46,296 bases of DNA from Nocardia altamirensis NBRC 108246 (GTDB taxonomy: Bacteria; Actinomycetota; Actinomycetes; Mycobacteriales; Mycobacteriaceae). The notes under the pieces were generated by a model. That model was not told where the DNA came from. It made no database searches and was given only the letters and a program-made list of their open reading frames with translations. The position numbers and the translations under genes are program-made. Shown in pieces: positions 15,953-27,840 of this stretch. The stretch's first letter is position 1. Each line of letters opens with the position of its first letter. The DNA is taken from positions 1 to 46,296 of the forward strand of contig NZ_BDAY01000006.1 in the NCBI RefSeq assembly GCF_001612685.1, read 5' to 3'.

Positions 15953-16468
15953 ATGACGCGCTTGCTGGCCGTACTCGGCTCTCTCCGCATGGCACTCACC
16001 GTTTTCACTGCCGTCACGGCCGCCTATGTGGCGGTGGTCGCGTTGAACAACATCACCGACTTCGGCACCAATCAGCAGTTCGTGCAGCATGTGCTCGCCA
16101 TGGACACCACTTTTCATGACGACGACGTCATGTGGCGGGCGATCACCGACCCCACCCTGGCCAACATCGCCTATATCGCGATCATCACCTGGGAGACGCT
16201 CACCGCGCTCGTGCTGATCGTCGCGCTGATCAGCTGGCTCCGCACGCTGGCCGGGCGAGCCGACGTCGAACGCGCCCGCAGGCTCAGCACAGTGGGCTGG
16301 CTCATGGTGATCGTGCTGTTCGGCGGCGGGTTCATCGCGATCGGCGGCGAATGGTTCGTGATGTGGCAATCCAAGACGTGGAACGGGCTGCAACCCGCGC
16401 TGCAGAACGTGCTGATCGCGTCCGTCGGCCTGGTCCTGGCCCACCTGCCGGAACGCGCCGCCGAGTAA
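15953..16468 (+). CDS. DUF2165-family small integral membrane protein
   Basis: The 171-residue protein has four hydrophobic segments (about 10-30, 72-95, 115-135 and 145-163). It carries the DUF2165 pattern: ALNNITDFGTNQQFVQHVLA, an extracytoplasmic loop with MDTTF, and the GGEWFVMWQSKTWNGLQPA signature near the C-terminus. Function is not established for the family. ATG is preceded by AAAGGA. It converges with the next gene, stops being 14 bp apart. Confidence 0.88.
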   Translation: MTRLLAVLGSLRMALTVFTAVTAAYVAVVALNNITDFGTNQQFVQHVLAMDTTFHDDDVMWRAITDPTLANIAYIAIITWETLTALVLIVALISWLRTLAGRADVERARRLSTVGWLMVIVLFGGGFIAIGGEWFVMWQSKTWNGLQPALQNVLIASVGLVLAHLPERAAE

Positions 16469-16482
16469 CTCGGGGAAACCGG

Positions 16483-17061
16483 TCAGCGGGTGCGGAGGTA
16501 CGCGACGCCGCGAGGCGAGAGCTGGTAGCCGACGTCGAGGCTGAGGGTGAGACCGAGGGCCTTGAGTTTGCGCACATCGACTTTGAAGCGGTCCGGTTCG
16601 CGACCGAGGCGGGCCGCCAGGTCGGGGGCGCGGGTTGCGGGAAGTTCTTCGATGAGGCGCAGGGTCGGTATGGTCCACGGGCCGATCGGGCTCACGGCGT
16701 CCATGCGCGCCAAACGTGTTGTGATTCTTGCGATGTCGCCGTCGGAGAGCTGATCGGTGTTCGCCAATTCCGTGCGCGGATCCGGCTCGTCGACCAGCCG
16801 GATACGCAGCAGGTAGATCGGATCACCTTCCGCGCCACGCAGATCCGCGAGCACCTGCGCGATCGAGCCGTAACCGGCGGCGCGGGCATCCATGGCACGG
16901 ATGCGGGACGGAGCGACGATATCGGCCTGCTCCACCATGATTCGGCCCGCGGCGGTGCGATAGATCTTGCCCGCGCTGGCCTGGCGATGCCGCCAGCGGC
17001 GGAACAGCACCGTGACCGAGCCGTCGCGAATGCCCGCCCAGCGCTGCTTCTCGATCAGCAT
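16483..17061 (-). CDS. ASCH/PUA-like domain protein with C-terminal winged-helix-like region
   Basis: A 192-residue protein. Its first 100 residues resemble an ASCH-type RNA-binding fold: MLIEKQRWAGIRDGSVTVLF, then an R-W-R strand and IYLLRIRLV. The last 70 residues (TRAPDLAARLGREPDRFKVD, then VRKLKALGLTLSL) look like a small winged helix. The combination suggests nucleic-acid binding, but I do not know a characterised homolog. It is divergent from the large ATPase gene with 109 bp between. Confidence 0.65.
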   Translation of the reverse strand: MLIEKQRWAGIRDGSVTVLFRRWRHRQASAGKIYRTAAGRIMVEQADIVAPSRIRAMDARAAGYGSIAQVLADLRGAEGDPIYLLRIRLVDEPDPRTELANTDQLSDGDIARITTRLARMDAVSPIGPWTIPTLRLIEELPATRAPDLAARLGREPDRFKVDVRKLKALGLTLSLDVGYQLSPRGVAYLRTR

Positions 17062-17170
17062 GTCACCCTCCGATCTCCCGGTAGCGGATCCACCCAGGTC
17101 ACGCGCCTACCACCATAGGGGTTGGCCTGCGCGAACTAAGCTGCGAAGGGGTAGCAGCGAGGAGGGACGC

Positions 17171-20100
17171 GTGGCGGTGACACCCCTGATCGGCCGGGAC
17201 CATCCCGCATCGCTGTTGCGGGACGAGTTGCGGCGCACGGTGTCCAGTCACGGCGGCTTCGTCCTGGTGTCCGGTGAGGCGGGGATCGGCAAGACCGCGC
17301 TCGTCACCGAGGTGGTCGACGAGTTCGACGAGGTGCTCGTGCTCGCGGCGACCGCGTGGAGCGGCGACGGCACGCCCGGATTCTGGCCGTGGGTACAGAT
17401 TGTGCGCAATCTGCGCCGTGCCGCCGCACCCGAGCAGTGGGCGGCCGTGGACGATGCCGCGGGCAATGCGTTGTCGATTCTGATCGGTGAAGCGCAGCAG
17501 GCGCAGCCGCGGACGGACGGCGCCGCGCTGTTCCGTATCGGCGACGCGGTGACCGAGGCGCTGGTCGCCGCGTGTGCCGTGCGGCCGGTGTTCGTGGTGA
17601 TCGATGATCTGCATCGGGCCGACCCCGAGTCGATCACATTGCTCGCGTTCGTGGCCAGGCATTCCTGGTTCGAGCGGCTCGCGATCGTGGGCACCGTGCG
17701 CGACACGGAGGTGCAGGCCGACGCCCATCCGCTGCGAAACCTGTTCGGTGACTTGCTGACTGCCGCACGGACGATCGAACTGACCGGGCTCTCCGTGGAC
17801 GACGTCGGCGCCGTCGTCACCAGGATGACGGGTGTACAGCCACCCGAGGACGTGGTGCGCCGGTTGCACGCGCTCACCGGCGGCAACCCGTTCCTCGCCG
17901 AACAGGCTGCGCGACTGTGGCATTCGGGTAGTGCCATCGATACGTTGACGCCGGGCGTGCAGGAGACGCTCGACGCGCGCGTGGCACCGCTCTCCTCTGC
18001 CGCGATCGACACGCTCACCACCGCAGCGCTGGTCGGCCGCGAATTCGCGCTCGTGGTGGTCGCCGCCGCCACCGGGCGCGCGGACGCCGCGGTGGCCGAG
18101 CTGGTGGCGACCGCGGTCCGCGCCCGCTTGGTCGCCAGGCTCGACGACGCACGATTCACTTTCGTGCACGATCTGATCCGGGAGACGCTGATCGCACGGC
18201 TCGGTGCGACCGAACCCCGAAAACGCCACGCCGCCATTGTTTCCGCACTCGAGCAGCTGCCGGGCGAGCGGTCCGGTGCGACGCCGAGTGAGCTCGCGCA
18301 TCACGCGTATCTGGCAGGCGACGCCATCGATGCCGAGCGCGCACTGCGGTATCTGCTGGACGCGGCGCTCGATGCCTGCGGCAGGTTGGCCGCGGGCGAA
18401 GTCGCGCAACACTATCGGCGGGCACTGACGCTGATCCCTGAGGAGCGGCACGAGTTCCGTGGCACCGTTGGGCTCGATCTGGCAAGCGCCGAGGCCGCGG
18501 CCGGCGAACTGGCTGCCGCCCGCCGCACCTTCGAGACACTGCTCGAACTGGCCGGACAGCACGAGTCGCCGGAGCTCTTCGCACGGGCCGCGCTCGGCCT
18601 GCACGAGCTCGGAATGCCGAGCCCGGAGCGCGATTCCGAGCGGGAGATCGCGCTCATCGATCAGGCGCACGCCATGCTGCTGCGCGAGCGTCCGCGCAGT
18701 GATCCGCTGGCCGTGCGCGTGCTCGCCGCGGCGACTCGGGTGCGCGTGCACACCGTGTCCGGACAACGCGCGGCCGCCGAGCAGATGAGCGCCGAGGCGG
18801 TGCGGCTGGCCAGGGAATCCGAGGACGACACGGCGCTCGAACTCGGGCTGCTCGCCAGGCACGACGCGATCTGGCGGCCTGGCACCGCACCCGATCGGCT
18901 CGAGTTGGCCGAGGAACTGATCGCCACCGGTCGTCGAACACATCGCGACGAGACCGAATTACAAGGCGCCCTTTTACGTTTCGCCGCGTTGCTGGAGCTG
19001 GGTGATCCGCGGGCGCACACCGAGATGGCCGCGCTGCGCGCACACGCGGACCGGGCGAACCTGCCGCGCTTCCGGTTTGTCGCGCTGTCGCGTGGTGGTG
19101 CGCTCGCCACGCTGGCCGGTCGATTTCAGGAAGCCCGCGATGCCATCGATGGCGCTTATGCGTTGGGTGAGCGACTCGGCGAGGTGGACCGAGCGCCGTT
19201 GTGGCTCGAACAGCGGTGGTCGCTGGCGTTGGTCGCGGGCGATCTGGCCGAGGCGGACGCCTTCGTCGACCGCTATCGCGCAGCGGGCGCGAACTACACG
19301 ATCATCACCGATCTCATCACCGCCGCCCAGCTCGGCGACAAGGACCGCGCCCGCCGCAGGGTCGCCGAAGTGCAGGCGCTCTACGACGGATACCCGACGC
19401 ACTTCCACGCCGCCATCCTGGTGGCGCTTGCGCATGCCGCGCTGGTACTGGACGATGCGGAGCTGCGCACCACGGTGCGAGCGAAACTTGTTCCACTGCA
19501 AGGATTGTGGGCCGTTGTCGCGGGCGGCGGAGCCAGCTACGGGCCGTACGGTTACTGGCTCGGCAGGCTCGCGGCAGCAGCAGGCGACCGCGACACCGCG
19601 GCGCGCGAGCTGCATGCCGCCGCGGAGTCCGCGCGCCGCATGCGCGCCCGTCCTTGGCTCGATGCGGCCGAGCACCAGCTGCGGCTGCTCTCGCACGACC
19701 GCAGGCCACCAGCCGCACCGACCACGCTGCCGGACAACGAGTTCCGACGCGACGGCGCGGTGTGGACCTTGCGGTTCGCGGGCCGCACCGCACGCTTACC
19801 CGACGCCAAGGGACTGCGCGATCTGCACGCGCTGATCGGTCATCCCGGTCACGAGATCCCGTCCCTGGAACTGTTCGGCGCACCCGGTTCCGGCGACACG
19901 CTTCGCGCGGCAGGATCACTGGGCACCGATCCGGTGCTCGACGAGACCGCGAAGGCCGCCTACCGCCGCCGCCTGGACACCCTCGATACCGAGATCGATC
20001 GGGCGGTCGACCTCGGCGCCGACGATCGGGCCGCCGAACTCGACCGGGAGCGCGCCGCATTGCTCGACGAACTGCGCCGCACCGCAGGCCTGGCCGGGCG

Positions 20101-20281
20101 CACCCGGCACCTCGGCGACGATGCCGAGCGCGCCCGCAAAACGGTGTCCGCGCGGGTCAGGGACACGCTGCGGCGCATCGATCGGATCCACCCCGAGCTC
20201 GCCGAGCACCTGCGCGCCTGCATCTCGCTCGGCATCGCGTGCCGCTATCAACCGCAGCGCGAGAGGCAGTGGCGGTTGTGA
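17171..20281 (+). CDS. Large AAA/TPR signalling ATPase (LuxR-LAL-like architecture)
   Basis: The 1036-residue protein starts at a GTG with GGAGGG six bases upstream. Walker A is GEAGIGKT (35-42) and Walker B is VFVVIDDLHRADPES, as in AAA_16/STAND regulators. TPR-like Ala/Leu/Glu-rich repeats cover about residues 420-830. There is no LuxR helix-turn-helix at the end. Instead comes the GAVWTLRFAGRTARLPDAKG module, then a basic coiled segment, an arrangement known from many uncharacterised actinobacterial proteins. It probably senses a signal and may regulate the MBL hydrolase gene 75 bp downstream (inference). Confidence 0.82.
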   Translation: MAVTPLIGRDHPASLLRDELRRTVSSHGGFVLVSGEAGIGKTALVTEVVDEFDEVLVLAATAWSGDGTPGFWPWVQIVRNLRRAAAPEQWAAVDDAAGNALSILIGEAQQAQPRTDGAALFRIGDAVTEALVAACAVRPVFVVIDDLHRADPESITLLAFVARHSWFERLAIVGTVRDTEVQADAHPLRNLFGDLLTAARTIELTGLSVDDVGAVVTRMTGVQPPEDVVRRLHALTGGNPFLAEQAARLWHSGSAIDTLTPGVQETLDARVAPLSSAAIDTLTTAALVGREFALVVVAAATGRADAAVAELVATAVRARLVARLDDARFTFVHDLIRETLIARLGATEPRKRHAAIVSALEQLPGERSGATPSELAHHAYLAGDAIDAERALRYLLDAALDACGRLAAGEVAQHYRRALTLIPEERHEFRGTVGLDLASAEAAAGELAAARRTFETLLELAGQHESPELFARAALGLHELGMPSPERDSEREIALIDQAHAMLLRERPRSDPLAVRVLAAATRVRVHTVSGQRAAAEQMSAEAVRLARESEDDTALELGLLARHDAIWRPGTAPDRLELAEELIATGRRTHRDETELQGALLRFAALLELGDPRAHTEMAALRAHADRANLPRFRFVALSRGGALATLAGRFQEARDAIDGAYALGERLGEVDRAPLWLEQRWSLALVAGDLAEADAFVDRYRAAGANYTIITDLITAAQLGDKDRARRRVAEVQALYDGYPTHFHAAILVALAHAALVLDDAELRTTVRAKLVPLQGLWAVVAGGGASYGPYGYWLGRLAAAAGDRDTAARELHAAAESARRMRARPWLDAAEHQLRLLSHDRRPPAAPTTLPDNEFRRDGAVWTLRFAGRTARLPDAKGLRDLHALIGHPGHEIPSLELFGAPGSGDTLRAAGSLGTDPVLDETAKAAYRRRLDTLDTEIDRAVDLGADDRAAELDRERAALLDELRRTAGLAGRTRHLGDDAERARKTVSARVRDTLRRIDRIHPELAEHLRACISLGIACRYQPQRERQWRL

Positions 20282-20296
20282 CGGCCGAGATCTAGC

Positions 20297-20319
20297 GGCG
20301 CGAGATCGGATCTCGCGCC
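20297..20319. promoter_or_regulatory. Perfect 11-bp inverted repeat between ATPase and MBL genes
   Basis: GGCGCGAGATC (20297-20307) and GATCTCGCGCC (20309-20319) flank one base. No T-run follows, so it is either a weak terminator of the ATPase transcript or, given its symmetry and distance of 38 bp from the next start, an operator. Confidence 0.55.
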
Positions 20320-20356
20320 TCCTGGGTGAAGACACCAACGCACCGAGGAGCACATC

Positions 20357-20989
20357 ATGAAGCAGATCTCCGCCGACCTGTGGCAGACCGAGACCGAGAG
20401 CCCGTTCGAGGGACTGACCGTCAACGCCTATCTGTGGACGACTCCCGAGGGAAACGTGCTGTTCTACAACACGAACAAGCCCGGCGAACTGGACAGGATC
20501 GCCGAGCTCGGCGGCGTCACCCATCACTACCTCAGCCACCGTGACGAAATCGCGCCCTCACTGTCGACCATCAAGGAGCGCTTCGGTTCTCGGCTGCACA
20601 TTCATCGCGACGACGCGGAACTGGTCACGCAGACCAGCGTCGACGACGCCTTCGACACCAGGCACACCGCGTTCGGCGGCATCGAGGTGATCCCGGCGCC
20701 CGGCCACACCGCGGGCAGTGCCGTCTATCTCGCCACCATTTCCGGCAAGCAGCACCTGTTCACCGGCGACACCCTCGTTCTCGGCGGCAACGGGCAGTGG
20801 TGGGCAGGCTACATCGAGGGCCACAGCAACCGCGAAACCCTGCTCGCCACACTGGATTTCCTCGCCACCCTCACCCCCGACGTCATCGTGTCCAGCGCCT
20901 TCATGAGCGACTCCGGCGTCACCGAACTCGGCGACCGCAAGTGGGCCGACTGCGTCGAGGAGGCGCGCAAAGGTTTGCTCGGCGGGTGA
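20357..20989 (+). CDS. MBL-fold metallo-hydrolase
   Basis: A 210-residue single-domain protein with GAGGAG eight bases before the ATG. The beta-lactamase fold is shown by THHYLSHRDEIAPS, PGHTAGSAVYL and FTGDTLVLGG. The canonical HxHxDH is reduced to SHRDE, so the first metal site is altered, as in a group of actinobacterial homologs. It could be a glyoxalase II-like or lactonase-like hydrolase with a changed metal centre, or inactive. The substrate is unknown. Confidence 0.85.
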   Translation: MKQISADLWQTETESPFEGLTVNAYLWTTPEGNVLFYNTNKPGELDRIAELGGVTHHYLSHRDEIAPSLSTIKERFGSRLHIHRDDAELVTQTSVDDAFDTRHTAFGGIEVIPAPGHTAGSAVYLATISGKQHLFTGDTLVLGGNGQWWAGYIEGHSNRETLLATLDFLATLTPDVIVSSAFMSDSGVTELGDRKWADCVEEARKGLLGG

Positions 20990-21017
20990 CCAAGCACGAC
21001 AGCCGCGGCGTCACGCA

Positions 21018-22913
21018 CTATTCGACGGCAGCCGCCGGTTCTTGATATGCCTGCGCCTGCAGGGTGTAGAACTCGCGGTAGAGGCCGTTGCGGGCCATCA
21101 GTTCCTCGTGGGTGCCGTGCTCGACCACGCGGCCCTGCTCGAGCACATAGATCCGGTCGGCGTAGCGGACGCTGGCCAGCCGATGGGTGATCAGCACGAC
21201 GGTGCGCTGCGCGGCATGCTTGCGGATCGTCTCGAAGACGGCATGCTCGGTACGTGCGTCCAGCGCCGCGGTCGGCTCGTCGCAGATCAGTAGCGGCGCA
21301 TCGCGATACAGGCCGCGGGCCACCGCGATGCGCTGCCATTGCCCACCCGACAGCTCGACCCCACCACGGTAGGTGGGGTCGAGCAGTGTGTCCGGCCCGG
21401 CGGGCAGTGCGGCAAGGACCTGATCTGCTCCCGCCGCCTGAGCGGCCGCGGCGAACGCGGCGTCGGACTCCGGATGATCGTGGCGGCCGATGGTGATGTT
21501 CTGCCTGGCCGAGAAGGGCCAGTGAGTAAAGTCCTGCGCCACCACCGCGATTCGACTACGCAACTGGGTCAGGTCGATGTCCTCGAGTCGGACGCCGCCG
21601 TAAGTCACTGTGCCGGAATCGGGTTGATACAGGCCGCTGAGGACCTTCGCGAGAGTTGTTTTGCCGGAGCCGTTCGCACCGACGATGGCGATGATCTCCC
21701 CGGGCGCGATGTCGATGTCGAGCCCGCACAAGGCCGGACGCTGCCCGCTCGGATAGGTGAACGTGAGATCCCGCGCGCTGATCCGGTCCACCTCGGCGGG
21801 CACAGCGACACCACCGACTCGCTCCTGACGCTTCCCGGCATCGGCACAGAAATCGAGATAGTCCTGATAGAACAGGGCGTTCTCATAACTCCAGTTCATG
21901 CTGTTGACCAGTTCGCTCAAGGCGGTCATCGCGGTGCGCAACGCGACCACCGCGGTTCCGGCGACGGCCAGCGGCATCACCGCGGTGAACAGCAGCAGAC
22001 CGAGGACCAGATAGACCACGGCGATCCCGAGCCCAGCGAGAGCGGCGCCGAGCGAACGGCTTACGGCCTGCCGACGTTCCAGCCGCAACGCCCTGGCCTG
22101 GACGAAGCCGGACAACCTGGTGAACTCGGCGAGCAGAAACGAACGCATGGTGTACGCGCGGATCTCGGCGGCCGGGACCCGATCGGCCATCAGATTGGTC
22201 AGTGTCTCCATCCGGCGCTCGGCGCCGCTGGTCGCCGCGTACATCTCGTAGCTCATCCTGGCCGAATGCACTGCGGCCCACCAGGTCGGGACCAGCGCGA
22301 TCACCAGCAACGGCAACAGCACCGGGTGCAGCACGCCGAGCACGCCTGCCACCACCAGCAGTCCGACCACCCCCGACAACAACCGCAGCACGCCGTCGAC
22401 CAGCGCCGCGACCGCATGTGGCGCGCGCTCCCTGATCCGGTGCAGCGTGTTGTGGAAGACATCGTTGTCGAAGGCCACCAGCTCGGCATTGGTGGTCAGC
22501 TGCAGCAGACCGGTCTGCAGGCTGCGCCGCAACTGCGGATCGATCCGCGACTTGGCCCAGACCGCCGCCTCTCGCAGCGCACCGCGGACCACCACCATGG
22601 CGGCGATCAGGAGCAACGCAGGCGCCGCCGCCCGAATGCGATCCGGCGTCGGCCCGGCTGCCAGCAGCCGCTCGAGCACCGAGGTGGTGGCGAGCAGTCC
22701 GACCGCCGTGCCGAGTTCGGCGAGCAGGGTGCACAGCACCAAGGCCGCCGTGTCGGCGCGGCTGACCTGCCAGCATTCCCGCAACACCCGCGTGAAGGTG
22801 GCAGGCAGCCCACGCGCCATCGCCCAGAACCCTGCGGCAGCCACGGTCGCGTCGTGCGCGGTCCACGGGTCTGCCGTCTTGTCCAGATCTACCGCTAGGT
22901 CATCGAGGGGCAT
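21018..22913 (-). CDS. ABC transporter, fused membrane and ATPase domains
   Basis: This 631-residue half-transporter is of the exporter type. Residues 1-350 hold six membrane helices. The nucleotide-binding domain has Walker A GANGSGKT (about 411-418), Q-loop AVVAQDF, signature LSGGQWQRIAVARGL and Walker B LLICDEPTAALD, with a final switch His in LITHRLASV. Half-transporters dimerise to export lipids, peptides or drugs. No partner gene adjoins, so a homodimer is likely. It lies 63 bp after ftsK in the same direction. Confidence 0.92.
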   Translation of the reverse strand: MPLDDLAVDLDKTADPWTAHDATVAAAGFWAMARGLPATFTRVLRECWQVSRADTAALVLCTLLAELGTAVGLLATTSVLERLLAAGPTPDRIRAAAPALLLIAAMVVVRGALREAAVWAKSRIDPQLRRSLQTGLLQLTTNAELVAFDNDVFHNTLHRIRERAPHAVAALVDGVLRLLSGVVGLLVVAGVLGVLHPVLLPLLVIALVPTWWAAVHSARMSYEMYAATSGAERRMETLTNLMADRVPAAEIRAYTMRSFLLAEFTRLSGFVQARALRLERRQAVSRSLGAALAGLGIAVVYLVLGLLLFTAVMPLAVAGTAVVALRTAMTALSELVNSMNWSYENALFYQDYLDFCADAGKRQERVGGVAVPAEVDRISARDLTFTYPSGQRPALCGLDIDIAPGEIIAIVGANGSGKTTLAKVLSGLYQPDSGTVTYGGVRLEDIDLTQLRSRIAVVAQDFTHWPFSARQNITIGRHDHPESDAAFAAAAQAAGADQVLAALPAGPDTLLDPTYRGGVELSGGQWQRIAVARGLYRDAPLLICDEPTAALDARTEHAVFETIRKHAAQRTVVLITHRLASVRYADRIYVLEQGRVVEHGTHEELMARNGLYREFYTLQAQAYQEPAAAVE

Positions 22914-22976
22914 CCGCCAACGGTACGAACGGCGGCTCGATCAGGAAACCGGATTTCCGGCACACCGGTGACGAGC

Positions 22977-25556
<2,580 letters not shown>

Positions 25557-25909
25557 TCCCCCAGGCTAGCCGCAAACGCCCCATCCAGACCATCCGCAAC
25601 ACTGGTCTCGCGCGCCTCAGCAAGCCTCAACTATGCAGACGCCCAGGTAGGCGATAATGCCGACACTTACCCGAACTCGCCGAGCTCAGAGCCACCTTCC
25701 GCGTGTTGCCAGCGCCTTTGGGGCCCGCAACGGTGTGGGCAATCCCCGCCCGCGCCACGCGGACGAACAACACACCGCCACACTGACCGCAGGCACTGCC
25801 CGACGAGCTGCCCCGCCTCTCCGCGTATTTTCTGGCCAGACTCATGCCCGGAGACAGTGACATCGGCGGCCGGCGGTCAACGACCGCTCGTCACCGAGAT
25901 CGCGCCGGT
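25557..25909. other. Intergenic region upstream of ftsK
   Basis: These 353 bases between the ftsK start and the end of the TIGR03085 gene contain only short ORFs without ribosome-binding sites. The ftsK promoter should lie here, probably within 25570-25700. I see no strong hairpin, tRNA or repeat. Confidence 0.5.
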
Positions 25910-26533
25910 TCACACCGAACGGTCGAGGCCGAGAACGGCACGCACTGCTTCCGGGTCACCAGACGTTTCCAGCCGGACCTCGTCCCGGCCGAACGCGTGC
26001 AGGAGCAACTCCGAGGGTTTGCCGGTGAGCGTCACTTCGCCGCCCGGCTTCGAGTGCACCACCGCGCGTTTGCCGTCCGACGTCGCCAGGACGACCGTCA
26101 CCGGCGAGCGGCGGTAGGCCCGGCGGCCCATCCGGCGAGCGAAGGACCAGAGGGCATCTTCGTCGGCGGCGGGCAGCTCACGTGGCTCCCAGCCGGGGGT
26201 GCCGCGGCGGATGTCTTCGTGGTGGACGAACATCTCGGTCAGGTTCACGATCGCGTCGACCGGTCGCAGCGGCGACCACCACGGCGGCCCGGTGCGGATT
26301 TCCTCGAGCAGCTCAGGGAACGGCTTGCGGGCCGTTTTCGACTGCACCCCATCGAGATAGCCGGCGAACGGCTTCAGCATGATGCCGGGCGAGGCGTCGG
26401 GCCGTCGCTCACGAACCACCAAGTGCGCGGCGAGGTCTCGCACCGTCCATTCTCCGCAGAGGGTCGGCGCCTCCGGGCCGGCGGCCGTCATCGCCTCGAC
26501 CAGTTGCTGTCGTTCGCGCTGCGCCATGCTCAT
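25910..26533 (-). CDS. TIGR03085-family (DinB/mycothiol-dependent fold) protein
   Basis: The protein is 207 residues from ATG-AGC-ATG. The N-terminus (AQRERQQLVEAMTAAGPEAP, LCGEWTVRDLAAHLV) is typical of the maleylpyruvate-isomerase-like four-helix bundle that uses mycothiol and a metal. The metal ligands appear to be His in AAHLV, Glu in NLTEMFVHHEDIRRG and the following His. The C-terminal 80 residues form the extra domain with PGGEVTLTGKPSELLLHAFG. These proteins are conserved in mycothiol-producing actinobacteria; no substrate is known. An overlapping longer frame lacks a better start. Confidence 0.85.
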   Translation of the reverse strand: MSMAQRERQQLVEAMTAAGPEAPTLCGEWTVRDLAAHLVVRERRPDASPGIMLKPFAGYLDGVQSKTARKPFPELLEEIRTGPPWWSPLRPVDAIVNLTEMFVHHEDIRRGTPGWEPRELPAADEDALWSFARRMGRRAYRRSPVTVVLATSDGKRAVVHSKPGGEVTLTGKPSELLLHAFGRDEVRLETSGDPEAVRAVLGLDRSV

Positions 26534-26544
26534 CCATTGAACAT

Positions 26545-26587
26545 ACCGACCACCCCATTCCGCGGAACGCACCGACCACCCCATTCC
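26545..26587. promoter_or_regulatory. 26-bp tandem repeat upstream of the TIGR03085 gene
   Basis: ACCGACCACCCCATTCC is present at 26545-26561 and again at 26571-26587, a 26-bp period, starting 12 bp before the start codon at 26533. On the coding strand each reads GGAATGGGGTGGTCGGT. This may be a duplicated regulatory site or part of the 5' untranslated region. Confidence 0.55.
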
Positions 26588-26806
26588 GGACGCTTCCCAC
26601 TGCTGCGAATACCCGGGTTGACAGTCCCAGCGACACGCCAGTTCACTCGGCCGATGCAACGCCGATCTTCCGCAATCCCGGACGACACCAGGACATGTCG
26701 ACACGCCAGGCCCCGATTTGTCGGGTAGCGCAATGGGTGTTCGCTATGTACCTTGTCACTCGGTCCATCGGGTCGTGGACTCTTGAACAAGAAGGGCAAA
26801 TTCCCT

Positions 26807-27187
26807 GTGAAGAAGTTTGTTTCCGGCGCAGCTGTTCTGGTTGCGGCCGGTTGCGCGCTCGCTTTCAGCGCTCCTGCCGCACAAGCCGCGCCGTACAACT
26901 ACGGCGCCATCGCGCTTTCCACCTCCACCGGTTTGATCGGTTATTCCTACGATTACCCGGATTCCGCTGCGGCACAGTCACGTGCCGTCCGCCAGTGCGG
27001 CGCAGGCGACTGCCAGTCGGTGGTCTGGTTCGCCAATGGCTGTGGCGCCGTGGCGTATTCCAGCCGCACCGGCACCTACAGCTGGTCGTACGCCGCGTCG
27101 CGTAGCCGTGCCCAGAGCAAGGCACTGTCGAACAACTACTCCGACGCGTACATCGTGCACTGGAACTGCACGTCCAACCACGGCTGA
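26807..27187 (+). CDS. Secreted DUF4189-domain protein
   Basis: A 126-residue protein from a GTG start (KKFVSGAAVLVAAGCALAFS) with a Sec signal peptide cleaved at AQA-AP near residue 27. The mature 99 residues match DUF4189: YNYGAIALSTSTGLIGYSYD, then AAAQSRAVRQCG, CQSVVWFANGCGAVAYS and a C-terminal WNC. The four Cys probably form two disulfides. Such proteins are abundant in the nocardial and mycobacterial cell envelope; function unknown. Its stop overlaps no gene, and a lipoprotein follows after 29 bp. Confidence 0.88.
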   Translation: MKKFVSGAAVLVAAGCALAFSAPAAQAAPYNYGAIALSTSTGLIGYSYDYPDSAAAQSRAVRQCGAGDCQSVVWFANGCGAVAYSSRTGTYSWSYAASRSRAQSKALSNNYSDAYIVHWNCTSNHG

Positions 27188-27216
27188 TGTCCGCGCTTCG
27201 ATTCAGGGGAAACATC

Positions 27217-27780
27217 GTGAAACACCGCACTTTCCGGACCGCCGTGGCCGTCGTCCTGACCGCCGCCGCGTGCACACTCACCGCCTGCGCCTCGGGCGAC
27301 GACAAGAAGACCGACTCGCCGAGCAGCACCGCCAAAGCCGACACCGCACCCGGTGAACTGCAGGGCGGCAGCGACAAGGGCGAGAAGGAGACCGGCGCTG
27401 TGCCGACCACTCCGTCCTCGCCTTCGCTGGCCAAGCCCTCGGTGGAGCAGCTGAACGAGCGCCTGAGCAAGGCGTTCGATCCGGCTGTGCCGAACAAGGA
27501 GAAGATCAGCTGGATCCAGGCCGCCGAGCAGGATCCGTACCTGGTCGCGAACCTGGTCGACGCCGCCAAGAAGCAGGACGTCAAGGTCAAGGTCACCAAG
27601 GTCGGCGACCCGGCGGACGGCAAGCTGAAGGCCGACGCCGACGTCACCATCGCGGGCACCCCGGTGCAGAACGCCTTCATCTCGTTCGTCTCCGAGGGCG
27701 GCGAGTGGAAGGTCGACCACACCTTCGCGTGCAACATCGTCAAGAGCGCGAAGATCGAATCCGCGGCCTGCCAGGAGTGA
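27217..27780 (+). CDS. Lipoprotein resembling low-molecular-weight antigen MTB12
   Basis: The 187-residue protein starts at GTG with AGGGGA six bases upstream. It has a signal peptide and lipobox LTAC at about residues 22-25, then a charged Ser/Asp/Lys tether. From about residue 75 the domain PSVEQLNERLSKAFDPAVPN, VADAD-type strands and GGEWKVDHTFACNIVKS resemble the M. tuberculosis MTB12/CFP-2 family, thought to adopt a nuclear-transport-factor-like fold. Two late Cys may pair. It probably shares a transcript with the DUF4189 gene and ends at a strong hairpin. Confidence 0.8.
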   Translation: MKHRTFRTAVAVVLTAAACTLTACASGDDKKTDSPSSTAKADTAPGELQGGSDKGEKETGAVPTTPSSPSLAKPSVEQLNERLSKAFDPAVPNKEKISWIQAAEQDPYLVANLVDAAKKQDVKVKVTKVGDPADGKLKADADVTIAGTPVQNAFISFVSEGGEWKVDHTFACNIVKSAKIESAACQE

Positions 27781-27796
27781 GCTAGCCCGTACGACA

Positions 27797-27825
27797 AGCG
27801 CCGGATGCCAAGGGCATCCGGCGCT
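27797..27825. terminator. Bidirectional terminator between lipoprotein gene and rnj
   Basis: Perfect 13-bp arms AGCGCCGGATGCC (27797-27809) and GGCATCCGGCGCT (27813-27825) enclose a three-base loop. It lies between convergent stops at 27780 and 27841. There is no long T-run, as is usual in GC-rich actinobacteria. Confidence 0.8.
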
Positions 27826-27840
27826 TTCGTGTATCCGGTA

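Noticed and set aside
20297..20319. Intrinsic terminator after the ATPase gene
   Set aside because: The stem is perfect but no T-run follows; kept as an inverted repeat of unsettled role rather than called a terminator.
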